Assembly (NCBI GenBank): GCA_049322715.1
Contig: JBMOQP010000006.1
Coordinates: forward strand, 1-29,140
From: Thiofaba sp049322715
GTDB taxonomy: Bacteria > Pseudomonadota > Gammaproteobacteria > Halothiobacillales > Halothiobacillaceae
Length of the DNA stretch: 29,140 nt
Reading direction: 5' to 3'
Below, piece by piece: positions 7,469 through 16,451 of this stretch. The translations under genes and the position numbers were made by a program. The notes below the pieces were generated by a model. That model made no database searches and was not told the DNA's origin. It saw only the letters and a program-made list of their open reading frames with translations. Each line of letters begins with the position of its first letter. The stretch's first letter is position 1.

Positions 7469-8557
7469 ATGCACATTGGCGTACCCAGGGAGATCAAGAC
7501 GCACGAATACCGGGTCGGCCTGACCCCGGCCAGCGTCCGGGAGCTGGTCGGCCATGGCCACGGCGTCATCGTCGAGACCGGCGCGGGCCTTGGCATCGGG
7601 GCCACGGACGAGGACTACCGGCGCGCGGGAGCACGTGTGTCGGAAGACGCCGAAACGGTCTGGTCCGCGTCTGACATGATCGTGAAGGTCAAGGAACCCT
7701 TGCCCGTGGAGATCCCGCGCATCCGTGAGGGGCAGGTGCTGTTCACCTTCCTCCACCTGGCCGCCGCGCCCGAGCTGGCGAGGGCCATGCTGGAGCGCGG
7801 CAGCGTAGGCATCGCCTACGAGACGGTGACCGGACCGGATGGCAGCCTGCCGCTGCTGGCGCCCATGTCCGAGGTGGCCGGGCGCATGAGTGTGCAGGTC
7901 GGCGCCTGGCATCTGCAGCGGGCCCAGGGTGGACGCGGCATCCTGCTTGCAGGGGTGCCCGGGGTGCCGCCTGGCCGGGTACTCATCCTCGGAGTCGGCA
8001 ACGTAGGCCGCAACGCCGCGCGCATGGCCGCCGGACTCGGGGCCGAGGTGACCGTGCTCAACCGCTCACTGCCCCCGCTGCGCCAGCTGGACGCGGAAAT
8101 GCCGGGCCGCATCCGGACCGGCATCGCCACGCGCGAGGCCATCGAACAGGAAAGCGCGCGCGCCGACCTGCTGATCGGCGCTGTGCTGGTGCCAGGTGCT
8201 CGCGCCCCGACACTCGTCACGCGCGATATGGTGCGCGCCATGCCGGACGGTGCGGTCATCGTGGACGTGGACATCGACCAGGGGGGCTGCGTCGAGACGG
8301 CGCGGCCGACCACCCATGCCGAGCCGACCTTTGTCGAGGAGGGTGTGGTGCACTACGGGGTGAGCAACATGCCGGGCGCCGTGCCCCGCACCTCGACATT
8401 TGCCCTCAACGCCGCCACTCTCCCCCATGTGATCGCGCTGGCGGACAAGGGCTGGCGACAGGCCACGCGCGATGATCCGCACCTGGCGCGCGGCCTGAAC
8501 CTCGCCGGGGGCGAGGTGCTGCATCCCGCGGTGTCCCGCTCGCTGGGTCTGGCCTGA
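7469..8557 (+). CDS. ald: Alanine dehydrogenase, cofactor site altered
   Basis: Catalyses L-alanine + NAD(P)+ + water to pyruvate, ammonia and NAD(P)H. The 362-residue protein follows the Ald family throughout: MHIGVPREIKTHEYRVG at the start (Arg15), KVKEP (catalytic Lys), FTFLHLA (catalytic His), the Rossmann motif GVGNVGRNAARMA, and VDIDQGG (Asp about 270). At the end of the second Rossmann strand, where NAD-specific Ald enzymes carry Asp198, this protein has Asn198-Arg-Ser. The NR[ST] pattern is typical of NADP-binding folds such as shikimate dehydrogenase. The ATG at 7469 follows GAGGA by 8 bases; an in-frame ATG at 7454 is less well placed. It is first of three tightly linked genes, with 3 bases to the malate dehydrogenase start. 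Confidence 0.9.
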   Translation: MHIGVPREIKTHEYRVGLTPASVRELVGHGHGVIVETGAGLGIGATDEDYRRAGARVSEDAETVWSASDMIVKVKEPLPVEIPRIREGQVLFTFLHLAAAPELARAMLERGSVGIAYETVTGPDGSLPLLAPMSEVAGRMSVQVGAWHLQRAQGGRGILLAGVPGVPPGRVLILGVGNVGRNAARMAAGLGAEVTVLNRSLPPLRQLDAEMPGRIRTGIATREAIEQESARADLLIGAVLVPGARAPTLVTRDMVRAMPDGAVIVDVDIDQGGCVETARPTTHAEPTFVEEGVVHYGVSNMPGAVPRTSTFALNAATLPHVIALADKGWRQATRDDPHLARGLNLAGGEVLHPAVSRSLGLA

Positions 8558-8560
8558 GAC

Positions 8561-9502
8561 ATGGCCATGACACGCTTCCGGATAGCAATCTTCGGCGCGG
8601 GCAATGTCGGCGCCACCGCCGCCTTCCTCATGGCCCGCGAGGGTCTGGGCGACATCGTGCTCATCGACAACCGGCCCGGCCTCGCCGCAGGCAAGGCGGA
8701 AGACATTCGCCAGTCGCTCGCGCTGGCGGCAAGCCCGGTGCACGTGAGGGGCGGCGACGATCCCGCCCTGTGCGCGGGTGCCGGGCTGGTCGTCATCACC
8801 GCCGGCATCCCTCGCAAGGCGGGGATGAGCCGCGAGGACGTGCTGCGCGTGAATCTCGGCGTGCTGCGCGAGGTCATGGACGCGGTGCGCACGCATGCGC
8901 TTGAAGCCATCGTCCTCGTGGTCAGCAACCCGGTGGACATCCTCACCCACGCCGCCCTGCGCGCGGGGGAGTGGCCCAGGGCACGCATCCTCGGCTTGAG
9001 CGGCCAGCTGGATGCCCACCGACTGCGCCGCTTCGTCGCCGATGCGCTATCCGTCGCGGTCGAGGATGTGCAGGCCCAGGTGCTCGGCCCGCATAACGAC
9101 GACATGCTGATCCCTCCCCGCCTGTGTACGGTCAAGGGCATGCCCTTGACCGAGCTGCTTCCGGCCCCGGACATCGCTGGCCTGCTGGACGCCGCGCGTC
9201 AAGCCGGAAGTCGCCTGATCGCGCAGACTGGCGGGCTATCGCCCTTCTTCTCCGCCGCGGCGACGATCACCGAACTGACGCGGGCGATCGCGCGCGACGA
9301 GCGCAGGCTGGTGAGCGCATCCGTGCTGCTCGATGGCGAATACGCCCTGCATGATGTCTGCCTCGCCCTGCCCGTTCGACTTGGGGGGACAGGCATCCAG
9401 GCCATCCTGCCCCCGCACTTGCATGCTGACGAGCTTGAAGCGCTCAGTCTGGCGGCCCGGCGCATGCAAGAGCTTGCCATGCAGACCTGGACCATGACGT
9501 GA
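8561..9502 (+). CDS. mdh: Malate dehydrogenase, LDH-like type
   Basis: A 313-residue NAD-dependent 2-hydroxyacid dehydrogenase of the LDH/MDH superfamily, interconverting malate and oxaloacetate. Visible are the GAGNVGATAAF nucleotide motif, Asp36 in VLIDNRPG (NAD rather than NADP), the substrate loop GIPRKAGMSREDV whose Arg after the proline marks malate rather than lactate, LDAHRLRRF (Asp/Arg pair) and the active-site His178 in LGPHNDDM. The last motif is usually GGHGDDM, so the GP..N change is mildly unusual. The start may be the ATG at 8561 or 8567; neither has a strong ribosome site, consistent with coupling to ald. The stop overlaps the next start (GTGA). Confidence 0.88.
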   Translation: MAMTRFRIAIFGAGNVGATAAFLMAREGLGDIVLIDNRPGLAAGKAEDIRQSLALAASPVHVRGGDDPALCAGAGLVVITAGIPRKAGMSREDVLRVNLGVLREVMDAVRTHALEAIVLVVSNPVDILTHAALRAGEWPRARILGLSGQLDAHRLRRFVADALSVAVEDVQAQVLGPHNDDMLIPPRLCTVKGMPLTELLPAPDIAGLLDAARQAGSRLIAQTGGLSPFFSAAATITELTRAIARDERRLVSASVLLDGEYALHDVCLALPVRLGGTGIQAILPPHLHADELEALSLAARRMQELAMQTWTMT

Positions 9503-10764
9503 TCCTGCGCGGCGTACCCCTCGTCCCCGGCCATGCACGGGGACGGCTGTCCACCAGCATGGTGGGAGATCTCGCAGAACGCATCCTGCTGCTTGACCAG
9601 CAGGACATCCCGGCCCTGTTGAAGCACGCGGCCAAGCCGCCGGCCGGCCTGATCGTGCTTAACGCGGCGCGCTTCGGCCATGTCCTCATCCGACTGTTCA
9701 CCCTCGCCATCCCCACCCTCCTGCTGGAAGGCGACCAGGCTGCCAACCTCGTGCCGGGGCGGCTCGTCGAGCTCGATGGAGAGCGGGGGCTGCTGGGCGA
9801 TGAGCGACTGCCCGCGCCCCCTCCCGAACCGGAGGGTGGCATGCGCTGGCGGATGGCCGACGGCGACCCCGTCGAACTGATGGCGAGTGTCAGCGATGCA
9901 CGCGGCGCGGCCGAGGCCCTGCGTCGCGGGGCTACGGCCATCGGCCTGGTACGCAGCGAATACCTGCACCCCACGCCACCGAATACACCCGACGCATCCT
10001 TCTATATCAAGGCCTTGAGCGAGCTTCTTGAGGCATCATCCACGCTTCCGATCACCGTGCGCCTGTTCGATTACGGCCCGGACAAGCCTGTCCCGTGGTG
10101 GCCGGAGGCGCCCATCGCGCCGCTCGGCTGGCAAGGCAGCCGCCTGTACGAACTGGAGGCGATGGCGAGCGTGCTCGATGCCGAACTCACCGCCCTGGAA
10201 AATCTGGGCGGAAATGGCCGTCTCTCCCTGCTGGTGCCCTACCTGACCCACCCCTGGGAATTCGAGGCCATCAGGGAGCGCCTGCAACGCTGGCCCCGGC
10301 TGGCCAGGCTGCCGCTCGGCGCCATGGTGGAGACCCCGGCGGCGGCCTTCGCCCTGCCGGAGTGGAGGGTGGGAGCCGACTTCGTCGGGCTCGGCTGCAA
10401 CGACCTGATGCAGGCCTTCGATGCCACCGACCGCAACCGCCCCGAGCTCGCCCGCTGGCTCGATCCCTACGCCCCGGCCTGGCTGCGCTTCCTCGCCCGG
10501 CTAGCCGATGAAGGCAGGGATCTCGGACTTCCGATGAGGATCTGCGGCCAGCTGCCCAGCGTTCCGGGGCTGTTTCACCTTCTGCTCGGCATGGGATTTC
10601 GTGCCTTCTCGGTCGAGCCCGTCATGATTCCCATGCTTGGCCATATCGCTCGAACGGCGGATGCCAACCTTGCACGCGATCTGCTCGAGCAGGCATGCGG
10701 GGTATCGACCTCTGCGGAGGTCCGAACGCTCCTCGGCTTATCCCCTGATCGACCAGGCCGTTGA
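9499..10764 (+). CDS. PtsI-like PEP-utilising enzyme lacking the HPr-binding domain
   Basis: A 421-residue protein starting at GTG (9499), overlapping the mdh stop by 4 bases. Residues about 1-100 resemble the phosphohistidine swivelling domain: GVPLVPGHARG opens like enzyme I and FGHVLIRLFTLAIPTLL holds a candidate phospho-His61 where the family has TSHAAI. Residues about 120-410 are the PEP-binding TIM barrel: GLVRSEYLH (Arg152), DYGPDKPVPW, MVETPAA, DFVGLGCNDLMQ, a DRNRPELA segment, and RICGQ with the acid/base Cys349. Enzyme I is about 575 residues; the missing part is the helical HPr-docking domain between the first strand and the phosphohistidine. A barrel arginine region (RGIRL in enzyme I) reads QGSRL here. 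No ATP-grasp domain is present, so it is not a PEP synthase or pyruvate phosphate dikinase. The phosphate acceptor is unknown. Confidence 0.8.
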   Translation: MILRGVPLVPGHARGRLSTSMVGDLAERILLLDQQDIPALLKHAAKPPAGLIVLNAARFGHVLIRLFTLAIPTLLLEGDQAANLVPGRLVELDGERGLLGDERLPAPPPEPEGGMRWRMADGDPVELMASVSDARGAAEALRRGATAIGLVRSEYLHPTPPNTPDASFYIKALSELLEASSTLPITVRLFDYGPDKPVPWWPEAPIAPLGWQGSRLYELEAMASVLDAELTALENLGGNGRLSLLVPYLTHPWEFEAIRERLQRWPRLARLPLGAMVETPAAAFALPEWRVGADFVGLGCNDLMQAFDATDRNRPELARWLDPYAPAWLRFLARLADEGRDLGLPMRICGQLPSVPGLFHLLLGMGFRAFSVEPVMIPMLGHIARTADANLARDLLEQACGVSTSAEVRTLLGLSPDRPGR

Positions 10765-10775
10765 AGGGTCCCGTT

Positions 10776-11030
10776 AAACAGGCTGTTTCAAAACCCTTTG
10801 AAACAGCCTGGAGGCGCAAGCCATAGATGGTTTGCCTTAATCAGGGTATTTTTCAACACCCTGATTAAGGGGCTTAGCAGGATGTTGAAAAAGGGCTTTC
10901 CTGCCCTTTTTCAACTCGGCACGTCGCGAAGTGAATTCGCGACGGCCTCCGAACATCAATCACTTGGCGCGATTGATGTTCGTGCAAGCCATCCATGGCT
11001 TGCCTTATCAGGGTGTTTTTCAACACCCTG
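10776..11030 (-). repeat. Family B hairpin-chain repeat, full unit plus partial second unit
   Basis: The whole gap between two convergent genes is a run of eight consecutive hairpins: 10779-10810 (14-bp stem), 10816-10835, 10835-10870 (13 bp), 10884-10915 (13 bp), 10922-10944 (9 bp), 10951-10981 (11 bp), 10984-11003 (8 bp) and 11009-11030 (8 bp). Read on the minus strand, the five hairpins from 11030 down to 10884 match in order, loop and spacer those at 28876-29022, with different but still complementary arms. The three hairpins from 10870 down to 10779 are a partial second unit. The last hairpin ends one base before the nudF stop codon. Confidence 0.85.
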
Positions 11031-11621
11031 TTAGCCGGCTGTGCCCCGCAGGCGGTCACCGTTTAGGGCCAGCCACTGCATCAGGATCATGGGGGCGGCC
11101 GAACAGATCAGCCCCTGCTCCAGCATGGCCAGGGCCTCCTCGCGCGGCACGACGCTGACGCGGATGTCCTCGTGCTCATGCTCGAGACCGTGCAGGCCGC
11201 CCACGCCCTCGCTGTCCACCTCGGCGTAGTACAGGTAGAGGCTTTCCGTCGTGCCCCCCGGACTGACCCAGAAGCGGGTGATGTACTCGAGCCGGGCCGG
11301 GACCAGGCCGGCCTCCTCATGCATCTCGCGGCGCGCGACGTCCTCGACCGTCTCGCCTGGCTCGATCATGCCGGCGGGGAACTCCTTCAGCCACGGCCCG
11401 CCCGGAGCATCCAGCGCGCCGGGACGGAACTGCTCGAGCATCACCACGGCATCGCGCCGAGGATCGTAGGGCAGGATGGCCACGGCGTGGCCGCGCTCGA
11501 ACATCTCGCGCCGGATGGTGTCGGTCCACCCGCCGGCATAGCGCTGGTGGCGAAGGTGATAGCGCTCAAGACGGAAAAACCCCTGATACATGACCTCGCG
11601 GTCGAGCAGTTCCCACTGCAT
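11031..11621 (-). CDS. nudF: NUDIX hydrolase, ADP-ribose pyrophosphatase type
   Basis: Hydrolyses ADP-ribose to AMP and ribose 5-phosphate, a housekeeping clean-up reaction. The 196-residue protein carries a complete NUDIX box, GMIEPGETVEDVARREMHEE and then AGL, with the downstream SPGGTTE segment (proline about 15 residues after the box) typical of ADP-ribose pyrophosphatases. The N-terminal strands FFRLERYHLRH also match the family. The ATG at 11621 follows AGGTGAG and is preferred over a longer frame starting upstream. It is divergent from the small gene at 11659 with only 37 bases between starts, and convergent with the PEP enzyme across the hairpin-chain repeat. Confidence 0.88.
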   Translation of the reverse strand: MQWELLDREVMYQGFFRLERYHLRHQRYAGGWTDTIRREMFERGHAVAILPYDPRRDAVVMLEQFRPGALDAPGGPWLKEFPAGMIEPGETVEDVARREMHEEAGLVPARLEYITRFWVSPGGTTESLYLYYAEVDSEGVGGLHGLEHEHEDIRVSVVPREEALAMLEQGLICSAAPMILMQWLALNGDRLRGTAG

Positions 11622-11658
11622 ACTCACCTCACCTAAAGCCTGTGAATGCGGTTTGCAC

Positions 11659-11970
11659 ATGAACGACGACGCCCTGCTCCATTACCTGAGCGGCTTACTT
11701 GGCCGCGAGGCCCAGATCGAGGGCCGGAGGCTGTGCGTGGTCGAGATTCTCCGGGAAGGTCCCATGCTCGTGCTGCGGGAGAAGAGCAACGACGCCCTGC
11801 AGGACAACCTCTACGGCCAGCCGCGGCGTCGCGCGCCGCGCCACTTTCACGTGCCGCTGGTCAGCGAGCTCGGGGACCGGCTGCACCCGGTCGCGCGGCA
11901 GTTCATGACCGACGAGGAGGCCGAAGCACTGGCCCGGGGGATGTTCGGGGACCGGGGAGGTTCGGCATGA
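11659..11970 (+). CDS. Small hypothetical protein
   Basis: A 103-residue soluble, charged protein with no signal peptide or membrane segment. I do not recognise the family. It begins MNDDALLHYLSGLLGREAQ and has an Arg-rich stretch (QPRRRAPRHFHVP) in the middle. Codon use resembles its neighbours and the frame is clean. The ATG at 11659 is chosen because the longer in-frame start at 11590 would run into the nudF coding region; no clear ribosome site is visible. Its stop codon at 11968-11970 is immediately followed by the first base of a family A repeat. Confidence 0.6.
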   Translation: MNDDALLHYLSGLLGREAQIEGRRLCVVEILREGPMLVLREKSNDALQDNLYGQPRRRAPRHFHVPLVSELGDRLHPVARQFMTDEEAEALARGMFGDRGGSA

Positions 11971-12071
11971 TTCTCCCTCACCCTGGCCCTTTGGTCCCTC
12001 CTCTCGCACCCTTCCGACCTCCATGTCGGAAGCCCCTTCGGGATACGGCGCTCGAGAGCCCTGAGGGAGAA
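11971..12071 (+). repeat. Family A hairpin repeat (copy A1) with terminal inverted repeats
   Basis: A 101-base element bounded by a perfect 10-bp inverted repeat (TTCTCCCTCA at 11971-11980, complement at 12062-12071). Inside is a conserved flank (CCCTTTGGTCCCTCCTCTCG), a hairpin with arms CTTCCGAC/GTCGGAAG (12011-12018 and 12025-12032), then CCCCTTCGGG and GGCGCTCGAGAGCC. It fills the gap between two convergent stop codons almost exactly. Confidence 0.85.
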
Positions 12072-12073
12072 GG

Positions 12074-12838
12074 CTATAGCAGGTTCTGGCGCGACAGCAT
12101 CGCCTCGACCCGTGCCAGGTCCTCCGGCGTGTCCACCCCGTGCCCGGGCGGCTCGGCCACCACGTCGACATGGATGCGCGCCCCCTGCCACAGGGCGCGC
12201 AGCTGCTCGAGCTTCTCCAACCCCTCGATCGGCGCCTCCGGCCATTCGGCGAAGCTGCGCAGGAAGCCCGCGCGATAGGCGTACAGCCCGAGGTGGCGGA
12301 AGGCATGGTCGTGGTGACGGTCCGCCTCCATACCGAAGGCATCGCGCTCCCAGGGGATGGGAGCGCGGCTGAAGTACAGCGCGAACCCGACCCGGTCGCG
12401 CACCACCTTGACCACGTGCGGATCGAACAGGTCGCGCGCCGAGTGGATCGGCGTGCACAAGGTCGCGATGGCGGCCTGCGGATGCGCCGCCAGGTTGTCC
12501 GCCAGCCGGTCCAGAAGGTCGGCCGGGATCAACGGCTCGTCGCCCTGCAGGTTGACCACCAGGGTGTCATCCGGCCAGCCCATCAGGCGGGCCACCTCGG
12601 CCAGCCGGTCGGTGCCGGTGGCATGCTCGCCGGAGGTCATCAGCACGCGCACCCCGAGCGGCTCGCAGGCCGCGCGAATGCGCTCGTCGTCGGTGGCGAG
12701 GATGATCTCGTCGGCCTGGCACTCGCGGGCGCGCTCGATGACGTGAACGACCAGCGGCTTGCCGGCGATGGTCAGCAGCGGCTTGCCCGGCAGGCGGGAT
12801 GAGCCGTAACGGGCGGGGATGACGAGCTTGTAGCCCAT
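12074..12838 (-). CDS. kdsB: 3-deoxy-manno-octulosonate cytidylyltransferase (CMP-KDO synthetase)
   Basis: Activates KDO with CTP to CMP-KDO for lipopolysaccharide inner-core assembly. The 254-residue protein has the KdsB pattern: VIPARYGSSRLPGKPL (nucleotide loop), ILATDDERI, SGEHATGTDRLAE, VNLQGDEPLIP (metal-binding Asp), and YFSRAPIPW with the later IEGLEKLEQLR. Length is normal. It is the last gene of the exbB-kdsB operon; its start overlaps the previous stop by one base (TGATG). Its stop lies 2 bases from the end of repeat A1. Confidence 0.96.
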   Translation of the reverse strand: MGYKLVIPARYGSSRLPGKPLLTIAGKPLVVHVIERARECQADEIILATDDERIRAACEPLGVRVLMTSGEHATGTDRLAEVARLMGWPDDTLVVNLQGDEPLIPADLLDRLADNLAAHPQAAIATLCTPIHSARDLFDPHVVKVVRDRVGFALYFSRAPIPWERDAFGMEADRHHDHAFRHLGLYAYRAGFLRSFAEWPEAPIEGLEKLEQLRALWQGARIHVDVVAEPPGHGVDTPEDLARVEAMLSRQNLL

Positions 12839-13047
12839 CAGGAGCCTGCCGGGTGCTGGGCGCGCAGGCGCTCGGCCTCTTCCTCTTCGATCTGGCGCGC
12901 CTCCTCTGGCAGCATCACCGGGATGCCGTCGCGGATCGGGTAGGCCAGCCGGGCGGCGATGGAGATCAGCTCCTGGGCCGCCTTGTCGTAGATCAGCGGG
13001 CCCTTGGTCACCGGGCAGGCAAGGATCTCAAGCAGGCGTTTGTCCAT
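12838..13047 (-). CDS. ycaR: Trm112/YcaR family protein
   Basis: A 69-residue protein of the Trm112-like family (UPF0434), commonly found between lpxK and kdsB in gammaproteobacteria. The family signature MDKRLLEILACPVTKGPL is present; only one cysteine of the zinc-ribbon type remains, as is usual in the short bacterial forms. YPIRDGIPVMLPEEAR is the other conserved block. The bacterial role is not established; it is probably a small partner protein. The ATG at 13047 overlaps the lpxK end by 20 bases, and GGAG sits 11 bases upstream. Confidence 0.9.
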   Translation of the reverse strand: MDKRLLEILACPVTKGPLIYDKAAQELISIAARLAYPIRDGIPVMLPEEARQIEEEEAERLRAQHPAGS

Positions 13048-14022
13048 CGCGGAATGACTCCAGGCGGGATTGGATGAATTCGGCGAGCCCCTCGTCCACA
13101 TCGGCCTCGACGGGAACGTACCAGTGGTTCGGACGGGCTTGCGACTGGCATTTTACCGCATCCTTCTCGGTCATCAGCAGCGGGCGGACCCTGAAGGGCG
13201 CAAGGTCGGCGGCAGTGAAGGCATGGTGGTCGGCGAAGGGATGGCCCTCGATCCCGAGGCCAAGGCCACGCAGCATGGCGAAGAACCGTTCGGGATGGCC
13301 GATGCCGGCCAGCGCATCGCAGGGCAATCCGATGAAGTCCGACAGCGGGCGGCGGCTGCCATCGATGAGGTTGACCGCATCCCCCGGCACGAGACGCATG
13401 CCCCACTGCCCCGCCCCGGACTGTCCGCCCTGCACCACCACGGCATCGACCTCGGCCAGGCGTGCAGCCGGCTCCCGCAATGGGCCCGCCGGCAGGCAGC
13501 GCCCGTTGCCGATCCCCCGCTCCCCGTCCAGCACGGCGATCTCGAGATCGCGCTCGAGTACGAGGTGCTGCAGCCCGTCGTCGAGCAAGAGTACATCCGC
13601 CCCGAGGCCGAGGGCCATCCGCCCCGCCAGTACCCGGCGCGGATGGACGACGACCTCGAGCTCATCGCCCAGGCGGCGCTTGAGCAGCAGCGGTTCGTCA
13701 CCGACCTCGGCCGCCGGGCTGTCGACCCTCACCCGCCGCGGTGCCCCTTCGATCCTCGCGCCGTAGCCCCGGCTGATCACGGCCGGGTGCCATCCGGCCG
13801 CCTGCAGGCGGCGCGCAAGCCAGAGGGTCAGGGGGGTCTTGCCGCTGCCGCCCGCAGTGATGTTGCCGATAACGATGACCGGGACCGGCAGGCGTTCCGC
13901 GTGTTTCCCGCCCGTGCGATAGGCGAGCAGGCGGCGGCGCGCGATGCTGCACCACAGCCAGCCGAGCGGCGCCAGCAGCAGGCTGCGCGGATCGCGGGGG
14001 GATTGCCAGAAGGCTGGCGTCT

Positions 14023-14026
<4 letters not shown>
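13028..14026 (-). CDS. lpxK: Tetraacyldisaccharide 4'-kinase
   Basis: Phosphorylates the 4' position of the lipid A precursor at the inner membrane. The 332-residue protein shows an N-terminal membrane-associated segment (SLLLAPLGWLWCSIARRRLL), the P-loop GNITAGGSGKTP at about 54-65, ISRGYG, and DDGLQH, the Asp-His feature of LpxK. The start is GTG at 14026, overlapping the msbA stop by four bases (GTGA), with AGGA 7 bases upstream. It lies in the usual msbA-lpxK order, so the flippase and kinase steps of lipid A maturation are expressed together. Confidence 0.95.
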
Positions 14027-15809
<1,783 letters not shown>

Positions 15810-15813
<4 letters not shown>

Positions 15814-16220
15814 CGGGCAGCGGGGATGGTGGCCAGGCCGATGCGCACGAGGCCGGCCGAGCGCGCGGCATCGAGAGCACGCACCACGGCCTGGTGAGTA
15901 GCCTTGCCGTCGGCACGCACCAGGACCGAGGTTTCCTCGGTCCGTCCAGGAATCGCGCGCAGGCGGGCGGCGAGCTGTTCCACCCCGACCACCTCGCCGT
16001 TGAGGGCATAGCGCCCCTGGGCGTCGATCTCGATGACCCACGGCACATCCTTGCGCTCGGCCTGAGACCCCTCCCCGGCCTCGGGCAGGTCGATCTTGAG
16101 CCGGGTGGCCTCCACGAAGGTAGTGGTCAGCATGAAGAACAGCAGCAGCAGGAAGACCACGTCGATCATGGGAGTGAGGTCAAGGCCGACCTCGTCGCGC
16201 TGCCGGGGACGGAAGTTCAT
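15810..16220 (-). CDS. exbD: ExbD/TolR-type proton-channel subunit
   Basis: A 136-residue inner-membrane protein with one N-terminal membrane helix and a periplasmic C-terminal domain. The helix follows LDLTPMIDVVFLLLLFFML, with the essential channel aspartate at position 20. With ExbB it uses the proton gradient to energise TonB-dependent uptake, or a related envelope process. The ATG at 16220 has GGAGG 7 bases upstream and is chosen over an extension of 7 residues. Its distance from exbB (231 bases) is unusually large and is occupied by a hairpin repeat. Confidence 0.92.
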
Positions 16221-16255
16221 CGCCCGCCCTCCGGGCCCCATGCCGTCATCTGAAC

Positions 16256-16306
16256 GGACATGGCGATTCGCCCCCCACCCTCATGAAACAGGTTCCCGCC
16301 ATGTCC
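16256..16306. repeat. Inverted repeat between exbB and exbD
   Basis: A perfect 10-bp inverted repeat, GGACATGGCG at 16256-16265 and its complement at 16297-16306, separated by 31 bases. It lies directly beside repeat A2, 36 bases before the exbD start. It could be an operator-like or structural site; no known binding motif is recognised. Confidence 0.45.
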
Positions 16307-16309
16307 ATT

Positions 16310-16413
16310 TCCCTCACCCCTGCCCTTTGGTCCCTCCTCTCGCACCCTTGGGGCATCCATGCCCCAAGCCCCTTCGGGGCACGGCGCTCGAGAGCCCGCC
16401 TGCGGAAGAGGGG
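16310..16413 (+). repeat. Family A hairpin repeat (copy A2) inside the exbB-exbD operon
   Basis: The same flanks as copy A1 (CCCTTTGGTCCCTCCTCTCG before the hairpin; CCCCTTCGGGG and GGCGCTCGAGAGCCC after it), but the hairpin arms are CTTGGGGCA/TGCCCCAAG (16347-16355 and 16360-16368) with a TCCA loop. The outer inverted repeat is degraded here. The right boundary is approximate. Confidence 0.85.
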
Positions 16414-16451
16414 GACGCGGTAACGCTTCGCGTTGTTTCACGTTAACGGTC

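Noticed and set aside
4838..8557. A 1239-codon plus-strand open frame across the acnB region
   Set aside because: Most of it is the antisense shadow of acnB in GC-rich DNA; only the part from 7469 is real (ald).
10776..11030. CRISPR array
   Set aside because: There is no constant repeat with unique spacers of equal size; each unit is a palindrome with its own arms.
10776..11030. Integron attC sites
   Set aside because: No R'/R'' core sites, no integrase, and the flanking genes are housekeeping genes.
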